Assembly (NCBI RefSeq): GCF_000308655.1
Contig: NZ_BAGC01000114.1
Coordinates: forward strand, 124,001-188,000
Length of the DNA stretch: 64,000 bases
DNA from: Nocardia niigatensis NBRC 100131
Lineage (GTDB): Bacteria; Actinomycetota; Actinomycetes; Mycobacteriales; Mycobacteriaceae
Reading direction: 5' to 3'
The translations under genes were made by a program, and so were the position numbers. The stretch's first letter is position 1. Each line of letters begins with the position of its first letter. Below are positions 7,702-15,733 of the stretch, piece after piece. Below the pieces are notes generated by a model. That model did not search any database, was not told where the DNA came from, and saw only the letters and a program-made list of their open reading frames with translations.

Positions 7702-9249
7702 GTGGATACACCTGCTCCCTTGCTCACCGCCGCCAGCGACGCCGGTGCCATCTCGGTGGGCAGACGGGAATGGGCCGGATTGGCGGTGCTGGCACTGGCC
7801 TGCCTGGTGTACTCGATGGACCTCACCGTCCTGCACCTGGCAGTCCCCCAGATCAGCGAGGTGCTCCGCCCCACGAGCTCCCAATTGCTCTGGATCATCG
7901 ACGTTTACGGATTCATGGTCGCCGGTTTGCTGCTCACCATGGGCACCATCGGCGACCGCATCGGCAGACGGCGACTACTCATGGTGGGGGCGGCCGCCTT
8001 CGCCGCGGTCTCGGTCATCGCGGCCTTCGCGCCCTCGGTGCCGGTGCTGATCGGATGCCGGGCCCTGCTCGGCGTCGCCGGAGCGACGCTGGCGCCCTCC
8101 ACACTGTCCTTGATATTCACCATGTTTCGCGACCCGGGCCAGCGTTCCGTCGCGGTCGGGGTCTGGGTGGGGTCCTACTCGGTGGGCGGATCCATCGGCC
8201 CACTAGCCGGTGGCATCATGCTCGAGCACTTCTGGTGGGGTTCGGTGTTCCTGCTCGCGGTGCCCGTCATGGTGTTGCTGATCATTCTCGCGCCCCGCGT
8301 GCTCCCCGAATTCCGCGATCCCGACGCCGGCCGCCTGGATCTCGTCAGTGCCGGATTGTGCACGACAGCAGTGCTGCTGGTGGTCTTCGGCATGAAGAAG
8401 GCCGCCCAGGACGGACCCGGCGCGGCCGCGGTCTCGGCGCTGGTCGCCGGGCTCGCCATCGGCGCGCTCTTCGTCCGGCGCCAGCTCAGTACCAGCGAAC
8501 CCATGCTGGATCTGCGACTGTTCCGGCTGGGCAGCTTCCGCACCGCGCTCACCATCAATATGGTCGCGATCTTCGTGGCCTTCGGATACGCCCTGTTCGT
8601 CGGCCAGTATTTCCAGCTGGTGCTCGGCATGTCACCACTGCGGGCGGGCATCGCCACCATCCCGGCGGGCCTCGGGTTCATGATCGGCTCGCAGCTGGGC
8701 CCGCGCATCATGAAGGTGACGCGGCCCGCCTACATGATCGCCGCGGGCATGGCCATGGCCGCCTGCGGACTGCTCCTGCTCACCCGGATCACCGCGACCG
8801 GCGGCGTCGAGCTCACCATCGCCGCATCCCTGCTGGTGTCGTTCGGGCTGGCACCGGTTTTCGGCATCACCACCGAGCTCATCGTGGGCACCGCGCCTCC
8901 GGAGCAGGCGGGCGCGGCCTCCGGCCTCTCGGAGACCGGCGCCGAATTCGGTGGCGCGCTGGGGATCTCGATTCTGGGCAGTATCAGCATCGCCATCTAC
9001 CGCAACCAGCTCAACACCACTCTGCCGTACGGCGTGCACGATCCGGACGCCCGCGCCGCGCGCGACACGCTGGGCGCGGCACTCGACGTCGCCCGGACCA
9101 TGCCGGGCGCGGTCGGCAACGCCATGGCCGAGGCGGCCAAACACGCCTTCCTCACCGGCATGCACCTGACCGCCGCCATCGCGGCGGGCGCGGCGCTGCT
9201 GCTGGCCGTCATCGCCATGACCCGCCTGCGGCAGGTGCCGCCCGGCTGA
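7702..9249 (+). CDS. MFS transporter, DHA2 (14-helix drug:H+ antiporter) family
   Basis: This 515-residue protein has about fourteen hydrophobic helices. It carries the MFS loop motif GDRIGRRRLLMVG after helix 2 and the antiporter motif C in helix 5 (SYSVGGSIGPLAGG), as in EmrB/QacA-type exporters. GTG 7702 is preferred over ATG 7681 because GGAGG at 7689-7693 lies 8 nt before it and would fall inside the longer version. A TetR gene runs convergently just downstream and may control it. It probably exports amphipathic drugs or metabolites at the plasma membrane. Confidence 0.92.
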   Translation: MDTPAPLLTAASDAGAISVGRREWAGLAVLALACLVYSMDLTVLHLAVPQISEVLRPTSSQLLWIIDVYGFMVAGLLLTMGTIGDRIGRRRLLMVGAAAFAAVSVIAAFAPSVPVLIGCRALLGVAGATLAPSTLSLIFTMFRDPGQRSVAVGVWVGSYSVGGSIGPLAGGIMLEHFWWGSVFLLAVPVMVLLIILAPRVLPEFRDPDAGRLDLVSAGLCTTAVLLVVFGMKKAAQDGPGAAAVSALVAGLAIGALFVRRQLSTSEPMLDLRLFRLGSFRTALTINMVAIFVAFGYALFVGQYFQLVLGMSPLRAGIATIPAGLGFMIGSQLGPRIMKVTRPAYMIAAGMAMAACGLLLLTRITATGGVELTIAASLLVSFGLAPVFGITTELIVGTAPPEQAGAASGLSETGAEFGGALGISILGSISIAIYRNQLNTTLPYGVHDPDARAARDTLGAALDVARTMPGAVGNAMAEAAKHAFLTGMHLTAAIAAGAALLLAVIAMTRLRQVPPG

Positions 9250-9255
9250 GCCGGG
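9241..9255. terminator. Short hairpin over the MFS stop codon
   Basis: CCCGGC and GCCGGG pair around the TGA stop of the exporter gene. It separates it from the convergent TetR, whose stop begins at 9257. The stem is short and has no T-tract, so its strength is uncertain. Confidence 0.35.
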
Positions 9256-9256
9256 T

Positions 9257-9826
9257 TCACCTGCCCCGGATGGCCTCGACGGCGGACACCAGCGAATCCC
9301 CGTCCAGCAGTGGAGCGCGCGGCGCCACCAGCTGCTGTATGGCGAGGCCCTGGAACAGCAGGAACAGCAGTTGCCCGACCGCCGCGGCCTGTTCCTCGCT
9401 CAGGTCCGGGTGCGCCTGACGCACGGCCGTGGCGATATCGCGGTGCGCGACCACGCTCGCCTCGGCCATGAAACTCTGCTGCGCGGGATCGCGCGCGATC
9501 TGGATGCCGTTCTCGGTGCTCAGCAACAGACCATCCCGATTGCGCTGCACCACATCGACGAAGCCGTTCCAGATCCCGGCCAGCGACTCCCACAGCGTGC
9601 CCGACCCGGCGTCGCGAATGGCGGCTTCCATGTCGTCACCGATCTGGGTGCCGACGCCGACGGTGATGGCCTCGGTGACGAGCTGGTCCTTGGAACCGAA
9701 GTGGTAGCCGATGGCCGCGAGGCTCACCCCGGCGGCATTGGCGATGTCCCGTGCGGTCACCTTGGCCAGGCCGCGCTCGAGGACGGCCTTGCGCGCGCCC
9801 GCCAGGAGGTCTTCTCGATTACCCAT
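9257..9826 (-). CDS. TetR/AcrR family regulator
   Basis: This 189-residue protein has an N-terminal TetR helix-turn-helix: LAKVTARDIANAAGVSLAAI followed by GYHFGSKDQLV. The C-terminal ligand domain is all helical. The start is supported by TAGGGT 6 nt upstream (leaderless). The gene runs convergently with the DHA2 exporter gene with only 7 nt between stops, a common pairing of repressor and pump. The ligand is unknown. Confidence 0.9.
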   Translation of the reverse strand: MGNREDLLAGARKAVLERGLAKVTARDIANAAGVSLAAIGYHFGSKDQLVTEAITVGVGTQIGDDMEAAIRDAGSGTLWESLAGIWNGFVDVVQRNRDGLLLSTENGIQIARDPAQQSFMAEASVVAHRDIATAVRQAHPDLSEEQAAAVGQLLFLLFQGLAIQQLVAPRAPLLDGDSLVSAVEAIRGR

Positions 9827-9941
9827 ACCGCCACCCTACCAGCGTCTTAGACGAATGTTCCAGACGGCTGTGCACGGGCCGCCGGCACCGGCGGTTCCTC
9901 CCCGCGAGGCCGCCGGCATCGCTGCGGCTACCCTCGAACCC

Positions 9942-10991
9942 GTGCGGCAGAAGATCCTCATGGACAACGACACCGGCATCGATGACTCCCTGGGCCTGCT
10001 CTACCTACTCGCCTCCCCCGAGGCCGAGATCGTCGGAATCGCCTCCACCGCGGGCAATGTGCCAGCGCCGCGGGTGGCCGCCAACAATCTCGCGCTGCTC
10101 GATCTGGCGCGGGCCCCGGAACTCGAGGTGGCGCTCGGCGCGCTGACTCCCCTGGCCGTGCCGTTGCGCACCACCGAGGACACGCACGGCCCGCAGGGCG
10201 TCGGCTACGCAGAGCTCCCGCCCACCAACCGGACTCTGTCGGACCGGCCGGCCGCCCAGCTGTGGGTGGATCTGGTGCGCGAGCATCCGGGCGAGATCAT
10301 CGGTCTGTGCACCGGCCCGCTCACCAATCTCGCGCTGGCGCTGCGGATGGAACCGCAACTGCCACAGCTGCTCCGGCGGCTGGTCATCATGGGCGGCGCG
10401 TTCAACCATCCGGGCAACACCACCCCGACCAACGAGTGGAACGTGCACGTGGATCCGGAAGCGGCCAAGGAGGTGTTCGACGCCTTCTCCGCCGCGCCTG
10501 CCGACCGCCGGCCGATCGTGTGCGCGCTCGACGTCACCGAGTCCATCGAGATGAAGCCCAAGCACCTGGCGCTGCTGGCCGAACGGGCCGGGAGCACACC
10601 GGTGGAACACGTCAGCGAGACCGATCCGCCCGAGGCGCGGTCGGCGGCGAGCAATCCGCTGGTGCGGTACCTGACCGATGCGATCCGCTTCTACTTCGAC
10701 TTCCACAAGCTCTACGACCAGGGCTACCTGGCGCACATGCACGACCCGTTCGCGGCGGCCGTGGCACTGGACCCGAGTCTGGCGATCATCAGACCCGCCA
10801 CCGTGGACGTGGAGCTGGCCGGAACGATCACCCGTGCCACCACGGTCGCCGACTGGGCGGGGATGTGGGGGCGGGAGCCCAATGCCGACATCGTGGTCGG
10901 GACCGATCCGGAGCTGTTCTTCGAACGGCTCGTCGACCGGGTCGGAGATTACGCGCGAACCGTATTCGCGGAAGGAGATTCGAGCTGGTGA
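9942..10991 (+). CDS. Nucleoside hydrolase (IU-NH superfamily)
   Basis: This 349-residue protein has the N-terminal metal-site motif KILMDNDTGIDDSLGL (family DxDxGxDD, here with Asn at the second position), the LCTGPLTNLALALR motif, VIMGGAF with following NEWN, and a late HDPFAAA with the catalytic His/metal Asp. Such enzymes cleave the N-glycosidic bond of ribonucleosides. GTG 9942 has TACCCT 7 nt upstream (leaderless). The 3' end overlaps the next gene by GTGA, so coupling with the amidohydrolase is likely and suggests a nucleoside or base salvage/degradation pair. Confidence 0.92.
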   Translation: MRQKILMDNDTGIDDSLGLLYLLASPEAEIVGIASTAGNVPAPRVAANNLALLDLARAPELEVALGALTPLAVPLRTTEDTHGPQGVGYAELPPTNRTLSDRPAAQLWVDLVREHPGEIIGLCTGPLTNLALALRMEPQLPQLLRRLVIMGGAFNHPGNTTPTNEWNVHVDPEAAKEVFDAFSAAPADRRPIVCALDVTESIEMKPKHLALLAERAGSTPVEHVSETDPPEARSAASNPLVRYLTDAIRFYFDFHKLYDQGYLAHMHDPFAAAVALDPSLAIIRPATVDVELAGTITRATTVADWAGMWGREPNADIVVGTDPELFFERLVDRVGDYARTVFAEGDSSW

Positions 10992-11935
10992 CCGGCGATC
11001 AGGACCTCGAATACGTCACCGGTTTCCCCGCGCGGCTGGAGCTGCCCGGAATCATCGACGTCCACACACATTTCATGCCGGACCAGGTGCTGCGCAAGGT
11101 GTGGGGCTACTTCGACTCGGCGGGACCGCTACTCGGCCATCGCGAGTGGCCGATCGCCTACCGCGACGAGGAGGAGGTGCGCCTGAAGACGCTGCGCGGC
11201 TTCGGCGTTCGCGCCTTCACCTCGATGGTCTACCCGCACAAGCCGCAGATGGCGGCCTGGCTCAACGAGTGGTCCGCCGATTTCGCCGCGCGAACCCCGG
11301 ACTGCCTGCACACCTCGACGTTCTATCCGGAGCCGGGCGCGGCCGAGTACGTGCGCGCGGCGATCGAGTCGGGGACGCGAATCTTCAAGCTGCACATCCA
11401 GGTCGGGGACTATCACCCGGCGGATCCGCTGCTGGACGAGGTGTGGGGCCTGGTTCAGGAGGCGGGCATCCCAGTGGTCACGCACTGCGGATCCGGGCCC
11501 GCCGCCGGGCAATTCACCGGACCCGGGCCGATCGCGCAACTGCTGCGGCGGTTCCCGCGACTACGCCTGGTCATCGCGCACATGGGGGCGCCCGAGTACA
11601 GCGAGTTCCTCGATCTCGCGGCGGAATACCCGAGCGTCCTGTTCGACACCACGATGAACTTCACCGACTTCTTCGAGGCCGCCGACCCGTTCCCCGCCGT
11701 CGATCTGCCGCGGCTGCGGGACTTCGGGGATCGCATCCTGTTCGGCAGCGACTTCCCGAACATTCTCTACTCGTACGGTCATGCGCTGTTCGCGCTGGAA
11801 CGTCTCGGTCTCGGCGACGACTGGCTGCGCGCGGTCTGCTATCGGAACGCCGCGGACCTCTTCGCCCTCGGCCGGCTCACCGGGCCGGCGACACTCGGCG
11901 AGCCGACGACGCGCTCTTCCGGCACCGCGGTCTGA
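10988..11935 (+). CDS. Amidohydrolase (amidohydrolase-2 family TIM-barrel metallohydrolase)
   Basis: This 315-residue protein has metal-binding IDVHTHFMP near residue 27, IFKLHIQVGDY, PVVTHCGSGP, VIAHMGAP and the closing Asp in ILFGSDFPN, the order expected of amidohydrolase-2 proteins (decarboxylases and lactonases of the ACMSD group). It starts at a GTG overlapping the stop of the nucleoside hydrolase. The substrate is unknown. By context it may act on a base or sugar-derived product released by the upstream hydrolase; that is inference. Confidence 0.87.
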   Translation: MTGDQDLEYVTGFPARLELPGIIDVHTHFMPDQVLRKVWGYFDSAGPLLGHREWPIAYRDEEEVRLKTLRGFGVRAFTSMVYPHKPQMAAWLNEWSADFAARTPDCLHTSTFYPEPGAAEYVRAAIESGTRIFKLHIQVGDYHPADPLLDEVWGLVQEAGIPVVTHCGSGPAAGQFTGPGPIAQLLRRFPRLRLVIAHMGAPEYSEFLDLAAEYPSVLFDTTMNFTDFFEAADPFPAVDLPRLRDFGDRILFGSDFPNILYSYGHALFALERLGLGDDWLRAVCYRNAADLFALGRLTGPATLGEPTTRSSGTAV

Positions 11936-11990
11936 CACGATGAGACCCGATGGTTGGTGACGGCTGAACCTCACGGAAGGCGGGTCGGTC

Positions 11991-12353
11991 ATGCGATTGG
12001 TCGCGGACATTCTGGTCGGATTGCTCGCCGCGCTGCACGTCTACATCCTGGTCATGGAGATGCTGCTGTGGACCACGCCGCGGGTGCGCGCGAATTTCGG
12101 CACCACCCCGGAGTTCGCGGAGGAGACCAAGGTACTGGCCGCGAATCAGGGCCTCTACAACGGCTTTCTGGCTGCCGGCCTGATCTGGGGTCTGATCGCA
12201 GCGGATCCGGTCGGGCAGGCCGCGAAGATCTTCTTCGCGGCCTGCGTCATAGTCGCCGGACTCTACGGCGCGGCCACCGCGAGCCGCCGGATCCTGTTCG
12301 CGCAGGCACTGCCCGGCGCGATCACGCTGGCCGCCGTCCTACTGGCCGGCTAG
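11991..12353 (+). CDS. DUF1304 family membrane protein
   Basis: This 120-residue protein has four predicted transmembrane helices. It contains the family block HVYILVMEMLLW and the central VLAANQGLYNGFLAAGLIWGL with the conserved NQGLYNGFLA. Family function is unknown. It is preceded by AACCTCACGGAAGG, a possible ribosome site. The 3' end overlaps the convergent oxidoreductase gene by 15 nt. Confidence 0.87.
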   Translation: MRLVADILVGLLAALHVYILVMEMLLWTTPRVRANFGTTPEFAEETKVLAANQGLYNGFLAAGLIWGLIAADPVGQAAKIFFAACVIVAGLYGAATASRRILFAQALPGAITLAAVLLAG

Positions 12354-13328
12354 CGCGCTCAGCGCGATCTTGGCATTGCGGCCCGGGCGTTCACTCGCGG
12401 CCGCGGCCTCGGCTGCCTCGGCGAGCGGGTAGGTCGTCTCGACGGCCAGGTCCAGTTCGCCGCGGGCGGCCCGGGTCACCAGTTCGGTGATGAGCCGGCG
12501 GCGTTCGTCGCCGCCGATCTCCTCGGCGCGCTTGGCACCCCAGAAGCCCTTGACCACGGCCTGTTTGAAGATGATCGGGCCGGGATCGAGGACCAGCGGC
12601 TGCCCCGACAGCGCGCCGAAGGTGATGAGTTCACCACCCGCGCCCAGCACGGACAGCAGGTCGTTGGCGGCCGGACCGCCCACCTGGTCCACCGCGCAGG
12701 CGATGGGCGCGCCGCCGGTGACCTCCGCGGCCTGCTGCCGCCAGTCCCCCGACCCGGTCTCGAGCACCGGTTCGAAACCCAGCTCCCGCAACGACTTCGC
12801 GGCCGCCGCACTGCGCACCAGATTCAGGACGTGCACGCCGCGGGCGCGGGCGAGCTGATTCACCAGTCGTCCCACGGCGCCGTTGGCGGCATTGATCGCG
12901 ATCCATTGTCCGGGTTCGACATTCAGATCCTCGAGCAGCATGAGCGCGCTGAGCGGCATGGCCAGCAGCTGAGCGGCGGTCGCGTCCGACACCGAGTCCG
13001 GCACCGGGACGATCCCGCCCGCCTTGGCCACGAAGTACTCCGCCCACGCGCCCTGCACGCCCGAAACCGTTACGCGCTGCCCGATTTCCAGGCCGGTGAC
13101 CTCCGGGCCCAGGGCGTCGATGCGGCCGACCGCCTCGGTGCCGGGGATCGCGGGCAGTTCCGGCCGATAGCCGTAGACGCCGCGGATGATGGCCAGGTCG
13201 TGATTGTGGATCGGGGCCAGGGTGGTCGCGATGCGCGCCTCGCCCGGCCCGGGCTCGGGCACCGGCCGCTCGGTCGTGGTGAGGACCTGCTCGGGCTCGC
13301 CGAACTGTTCGATGATGACCGCACGCAT
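12339..13328 (-). CDS. Zinc-independent MDR alcohol dehydrogenase / quinone oxidoreductase
   Basis: This 329-residue medium-chain reductase starts MRAVIIEQFGEPEQVL. It has the GroES-like region IPGTEAVGRIDALGPEV and a nucleotide fold with NAANGAVGRLVNQLARA; the structural-zinc cysteines are absent, as in quinone oxidoreductases. ATG 13328 follows GGAGGAACGAGC, which fixes the start. It lies 13 nt downstream of ohr and so is the third gene of an ohrR-ohr-reductase operon. A part in detoxifying quinones or peroxide-derived carbonyls is likely but inferred. Confidence 0.88.
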   Translation of the reverse strand: MRAVIIEQFGEPEQVLTTTERPVPEPGPGEARIATTLAPIHNHDLAIIRGVYGYRPELPAIPGTEAVGRIDALGPEVTGLEIGQRVTVSGVQGAWAEYFVAKAGGIVPVPDSVSDATAAQLLAMPLSALMLLEDLNVEPGQWIAINAANGAVGRLVNQLARARGVHVLNLVRSAAAAKSLRELGFEPVLETGSGDWRQQAAEVTGGAPIACAVDQVGGPAANDLLSVLGAGGELITFGALSGQPLVLDPGPIIFKQAVVKGFWGAKRAEEIGGDERRRLITELVTRAARGELDLAVETTYPLAEAAEAAAASERPGRNAKIALSALAGQ

Positions 13329-13341
13329 GCTCGTTCCTCCC

Positions 13342-13764
13342 TCAGTCCTCGACCACGATGACGTCGACGTCGATATTGCCGCGGGTGGCATTGGAGTACG
13401 GGCACACCTGGTGCGCCTTGTCCGCCAGCGCCCGCGCCTCGTCCAGGGGCAGGTGCGGCAGGGAGACCTCCAGGGTGACGGCCAGGCCGAAGCCGCCGGC
13501 GTCGTTGGCGCCGATGCCGACCTTCGCGCCCACAGCCGAATCGTCCACGTTCGCCTTCAGCGACCGCGCGACGGCCCGCAGCGCCGAGTGGAAGCAGGCC
13601 GCGTAACCGGCGGCGAAGAGCTGCTCAGGGTTGGTGCCGATGCCGCTGCCGCCCATCTCCTTCGGAATCGACAGCGCGGCTTCGATCTTGCCGTCGTCGG
13701 TGCGGACCTGGCCGTTGCGGCCATCGCCGGTGGCGAGGGCTTCGGCGGTGTAGAGCACGTTCAT
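13342..13764 (-). CDS. ohr: Organic hydroperoxide resistance protein (Ohr subfamily of OsmC)
   Basis: This 140-residue thiol peroxidase has both redox cysteines in family context: LFAAGYAACFHSAL and ADKAHQVCPYSNATRGN. Ohr reduces organic hydroperoxides in the cytosol using dihydrolipoyl-type reductants. The start MNVLYTAEA follows AAGGAGA and overlaps the ohrR stop by one base (TGATG), so it is translationally coupled to its regulator. Length and motifs are standard. Confidence 0.95.
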   Translation of the reverse strand: MNVLYTAEALATGDGRNGQVRTDDGKIEAALSIPKEMGGSGIGTNPEQLFAAGYAACFHSALRAVARSLKANVDDSAVGAKVGIGANDAGGFGLAVTLEVSLPHLPLDEARALADKAHQVCPYSNATRGNIDVDVIVVED

Positions 13765-14216
13765 CAGGGGGTCTCCTTCGATCGGGTGTGGGTGGTGAGG
13801 GCTTCGGTCAGCCGGTGCAGGGTTTCGCGCAGTTCGGCCAGTTCCGCCTGGGGCAGGCCGGCGATCTCGGCCGATCGAGCGGGGATCCGGCATGCGGCGG
13901 AACGCAATTCGCGGCCGCGGTCGGTCAGCGTGATCTCCACGCGGCGTTCATCGGCGGTCGAGCGGCGGCGTACCACGTGGCCCGCCGCCTCGAGCCGCTT
14001 CAGCAGCGGCGACAGGGTGCCCGAGTCCAGTTCCAGGGCCGAGCACAGGTCGCCGACGGTGCGGCCGTCGCGCTGCCAGAGCGCGAGCAGCACCAGGTAT
14101 TGCGGGTAGGTGATGCCGAGCGCGTCGAGTTGCGGCCGGTACATGGCGGTCATGGCCCGGGACGCCGCGTAGAGCGCGAAGCACAGCTGGTTTTCCAGCG
14201 CCAGCTCATCGGTCAT
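13764..14216 (-). CDS. ohrR: MarR-family organic-peroxide sensor OhrR
   Basis: This 150-residue winged-helix repressor has the N-terminal reactive cysteine in ENQLCFALYAASR and the tyrosine-rich helix YRPQLDALGITYPQYLVLL. Its DNA-binding helices are ELDSGTLSPLLKRLEAAG and its wing is RRSTADERRVEI. ATG 14216 is preferred over an upstream TTG because TACCAT lies 7 nt before it (leaderless). An 18-bp perfect palindrome overlaps the inferred -35 region, as expected for self-repression relieved by cysteine oxidation. Confidence 0.94.
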   Translation of the reverse strand: MTDELALENQLCFALYAASRAMTAMYRPQLDALGITYPQYLVLLALWQRDGRTVGDLCSALELDSGTLSPLLKRLEAAGHVVRRRSTADERRVEITLTDRGRELRSAACRIPARSAEIAGLPQAELAELRETLHRLTEALTTHTRSKETP

Positions 14217-14238
14217 GTCCAATATGGTAGCCAGCAAT

Positions 14239-14256
14239 TAGATTGTGCACAATCTA
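14239..14256. promoter_or_regulatory. OhrR-type operator
   Basis: The 18-bp sequence TAGATTGTGCACAATCTA is a perfect palindrome. It sits 23-40 nt upstream of the ohrR start, over the presumed -35 element. MarR/OhrR repressors bind palindromes of this size, so autoregulation of the ohrR-ohr-reductase operon is likely. Confidence 0.75.
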
Positions 14257-14370
14257 TCTGGCCGTCTTCTCCGTCACACCCGGCGATAACACCGGACGAT
14301 CGCGGCCGTAGGGCGGATTCCGATCATCGGGAATTTCCCTCGCGAGCAGCCGGATCCGCGGACACCGCCG

Positions 14371-14386
14371 TTAGAACGCGTTCTAA
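14371..14386. promoter_or_regulatory. KstR-type operator (perfect palindrome)
   Basis: TTAGAACGCGTTCTAA is a perfect 16-bp palindrome. Its core fits the mycobacterial KstR consensus TNNAACNNGTTNNA at every fixed position. It ends 30 nt before the start of the HsaA-like monooxygenase, which itself resembles a KstR regulon member. This supports control by cholesterol or sterol-derived acyl-CoA. Confidence 0.75.
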
Positions 14387-14416
14387 TGAGGACAACCGAA
14401 CCAGAGCGGAGTTGCG

Positions 14417-15601
14417 ATGACGCATGAGGTAGTGAGCCGGGTCCAGGAGCTGTCGGGCCAGTTGGCGGCGACCGCCGGCGAGACCGAGCGGCTGGGCAAG
14501 CTCTCCGACGAGAGCGTGAAACTGATCCGCCAGGCCGGAGTGATGCGGCTGCTGCAGCCCGCCGACTTCGGCGGGTACGCCGCGCATCCCCGGGATTTCG
14601 CCGAGGCGGTCATGGCCGTGGCCCGGCACTGCGGGTCCACCGGCTGGGTGTGCGGTGTCGGCGGCGTGCACCCGTGGGAGATGGCACTGATGGACCGGCG
14701 GTTGCAGAACGAGGTGTGGGGCGAGAACCCTGATACCTGGATCGCGTCACCGTATGCCGCCCAGGGCGTGGCCACGCCGGCCGACGGCGGATACACGCTG
14801 CGGGGCCGCTGGAACTTCTCCTCCGGCACCGATCACTGCGACTGGATCTTCTTGGGCGCGTTGCTCGGTGACGCGGAGGGCAATCCGGTGATGCCGCCGA
14901 CCGTGCTGCACGTGGTGCTGCCGCGCCAGGACTACACGATCGTCGACGACTCGTGGGATGTCATCGGACTGCAGGGCACCGGCAGCAAGGACGTCATCGT
15001 CGACGGCGCTTTCATTCCGGCCTACCGCACCATCGAATTCGATGCCGTCGCGGCCGGTGAGATCGCGGCCGAGCAGGCGGGCCGCTCCGAGACCGTGTAC
15101 AAGCTGCCGTTCTGGGCCATGTTCCCGCTGGGCATCACCTCGGCGGTGATCGGCATCGCCGAGGGCGCGCTCGCGGCGCACCTGGACTATCAGCGTGACC
15201 GGGTCACGGCCATGGGCACCAAGATCAAGGACGATCCGTACGTGCTGTCGGCCATTTCCGAGGCGGCCGCCGATATCGCGGCCTCGCGCACCCAGCTGCT
15301 GGACGGCATCAACCGGCTCTACGACCAGGCCGAGGCCGGGAAGACCATCACCTTCGAGGACCGTTCCCTGGTGCGCCGCAATCAAGTTCGCTGCGCCTGG
15401 CGGGCGGTGTCGGCGGTGGACGAGATCTTCGCGCGGTCCGGCGGCAATGCGGTGCGTCGGCAGAATGTCATGCAGCGGTTCTGGCGCGACGCGCACGTGG
15501 GTCTGCAGCATGCGATTCACACGCCCGGATCGCTGTACCACTCAACAGCATTGACGATCATGGGCATCGAGCCCGAGGGCCCACTGCGCGCCATGATCTG
15601 A
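14417..15601 (+). CDS. HsaA-like flavin-dependent monooxygenase (acyl-CoA dehydrogenase superfamily)
   Basis: This 394-residue protein has the length and fold landmarks of 3-HSA hydroxylase oxygenase HsaA: LSDESVKLIRQAG, LLQPADFGGY, CGSTGWVCGVGGVHPWE, the flavin-proximal WNFSSGTDHCDW, IGLQGTGSKDV and near the end QRFWRDAHVGLQHA. HsaA hydroxylates a ring-opened steroid phenol with reduced flavin from a partner reductase. No reductase lies nearby, so this may be a paralogue acting on another phenol or steroid. The KstR-type box just upstream supports a sterol-catabolic role. A ribosome site GCGGAG precedes the ATG. Confidence 0.82.
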   Translation: MTHEVVSRVQELSGQLAATAGETERLGKLSDESVKLIRQAGVMRLLQPADFGGYAAHPRDFAEAVMAVARHCGSTGWVCGVGGVHPWEMALMDRRLQNEVWGENPDTWIASPYAAQGVATPADGGYTLRGRWNFSSGTDHCDWIFLGALLGDAEGNPVMPPTVLHVVLPRQDYTIVDDSWDVIGLQGTGSKDVIVDGAFIPAYRTIEFDAVAAGEIAAEQAGRSETVYKLPFWAMFPLGITSAVIGIAEGALAAHLDYQRDRVTAMGTKIKDDPYVLSAISEAAADIAASRTQLLDGINRLYDQAEAGKTITFEDRSLVRRNQVRCAWRAVSAVDEIFARSGGNAVRRQNVMQRFWRDAHVGLQHAIHTPGSLYHSTALTIMGIEPEGPLRAMI

Positions 15602-15733
15602 CATCGGCCGGGTCGGCCCCGGCATTGTTTCCGCGCTTCGCGGCCCTGCTTCCGGGCCGTTCCGGTAGGTGATGCCGTAGGTTCGCCACCGGACGGTTCC
15701 TGGAAGACGGTTCGGCGGGCGAGGAGGCGCGAT

